A stretch of DNA of 64,000 nt from Megalonaias nervosa (lineage: Eukaryota > Mollusca > Bivalvia > Unionida > Unionidae), in contig JAECUM010012908.1 of the NCBI GenBank assembly GCA_016617855.1, forward strand, positions 1 to 64,000. The letters are read 5' to 3'. Position 1 is the stretch's first letter. Every line of letters starts with the position of its first letter. The position numbers and the translations under genes were made by a program. The notes below the pieces were generated by a model, which made no database searches, was not told where the DNA came from, and worked only from the letters and a program-made list of their open reading frames with translations. Below are positions 63,580 through 64,000 of this stretch, in pieces.

Positions 63580-64000
63580 ATGGAAGTACAGCTAAAAAAG
63601 TTGGAATTAGAGATAAGACAGGTTCAGTCTCAGATAGAAATGATACAAATGGAAAGAAAAAGGGAGGAAAGACAAATACAATTTGAGAAAGAAAAACAAG
63701 AAATGCAAATGAAATTTGAAGAAAGAGAGAGAGACAGATGCAAAGAGAGAAGGATGAAAGGGAATTTCGAATTCGGTTAAAAGAATTAGAGCTGGCAAAA
63801 GGAAAACACTCCCCTACTTTTGATGTTTTAAGAAATATCAAGTTAGTGCCCCCTTTTCTGGAAAAAGAAGTAGACAGATATCTTCCTCTTTTTGAAAAAA
63901 TTGTGGAAGATTTGAATTGGACTCAATTATTGCAATCTGTACTTACTGGTAGAGCTAGTGATATTTATTTTTCACTGTCACTAAAGCAGAGGGCTGACTA
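63580..64000 (+). pseudogene. Gag-like ORF at the 5' end of a Gypsy-type LTR retrotransposon (frameshifted, runs off the window)
   Basis: Seen: ATG at 63580, then an almost continuous Lys/Glu/Gln/Arg coiled coil to about 63735. The first frame stops at 63778. A second frame, shifted within a GA-rich purine run near 63720-63735, continues to the window edge with KLVPPFLEKEVDRYLPLFEK and LLQSVLTGRASDIYFSLS. Known: a coiled coil followed by this LVP.F....D.Y...FEK / LLQS.L.G.A pattern is typical of Gag or Gag-like proteins of Gypsy-type elements and of related SCAN-like folds. The shift could be an inactivating indel or a sequencing slip in the GA run. Protease, RT and integrase would lie right of the window. 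Confidence 0.7.

Overview
This is AT-rich, repeat-dense, intron-rich animal DNA. The transposon mix (L2/CR1-type LINEs with ATT tails, tRNA-headed SINEs, hAT and pogo-like elements, Gypsy-type LTR elements and very many minisatellites) looks most like a marine or freshwater mollusc, probably a bivalve. That is inference from composition; no marker gene fixes the species. There are no operons, prokaryotic signals, rRNA genes or functional tRNA genes.

Two cellular genes can be supported, lying tail to tail. On the left, the last coding exon of a plus-strand gene (3009-3254) ends in the window; its other exons lie outside or are not recognisable, and I cannot name it. From 60970 down to 15060 on the minus strand run the last twelve coding exons of a large coiled-coil protein. 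They join in one uninterrupted reading frame, with every splice phase matching, into 508 residues and a stop. The product looks like the C-terminal part of CCDC180, a cilium-associated protein; the upstream exons lie beyond the right edge. I reconstructed this chain from splice sites, because no exon stands out as a long ORF.

The introns and the 11.8 kb between the genes are filled with repeats. The clearest are: eleven copies of a roughly 220 bp element with terminal inverted repeats and two internal hairpins; a 1,117 bp solo LTR with a 5 bp target duplication (19361-20477); a decayed plus-strand copy of a multi-copy invertebrate gene of unknown function (16247-17866); a 234 bp MITE with a 6 bp duplication (22043-22276); a 308 bp foldback element (11746-12053); a pogo-like element nested in a LINE reverse transcriptase (40087-43080); a 2.17 kb hAT element with an 8 bp duplication (46509-48675); an internally deleted L2-like LINE (51835-53351) plus a short 3' copy (6290-6692); a 176 bp hAT MITE with an 8 bp duplication (55778-55953); five SINEs; and more than fifteen tandem arrays, the largest a 58 bp unit at 24425-25865. 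At the right edge a Gag-like ORF begins (63580-64000).

Several repeats touch the gene's splice sites: a 60-66 bp minisatellite runs up to the 5' splice site of the exon at 50571-50632, and one hairpin element begins 17 bp from the 3' splice site of the exon at 20945-21072.
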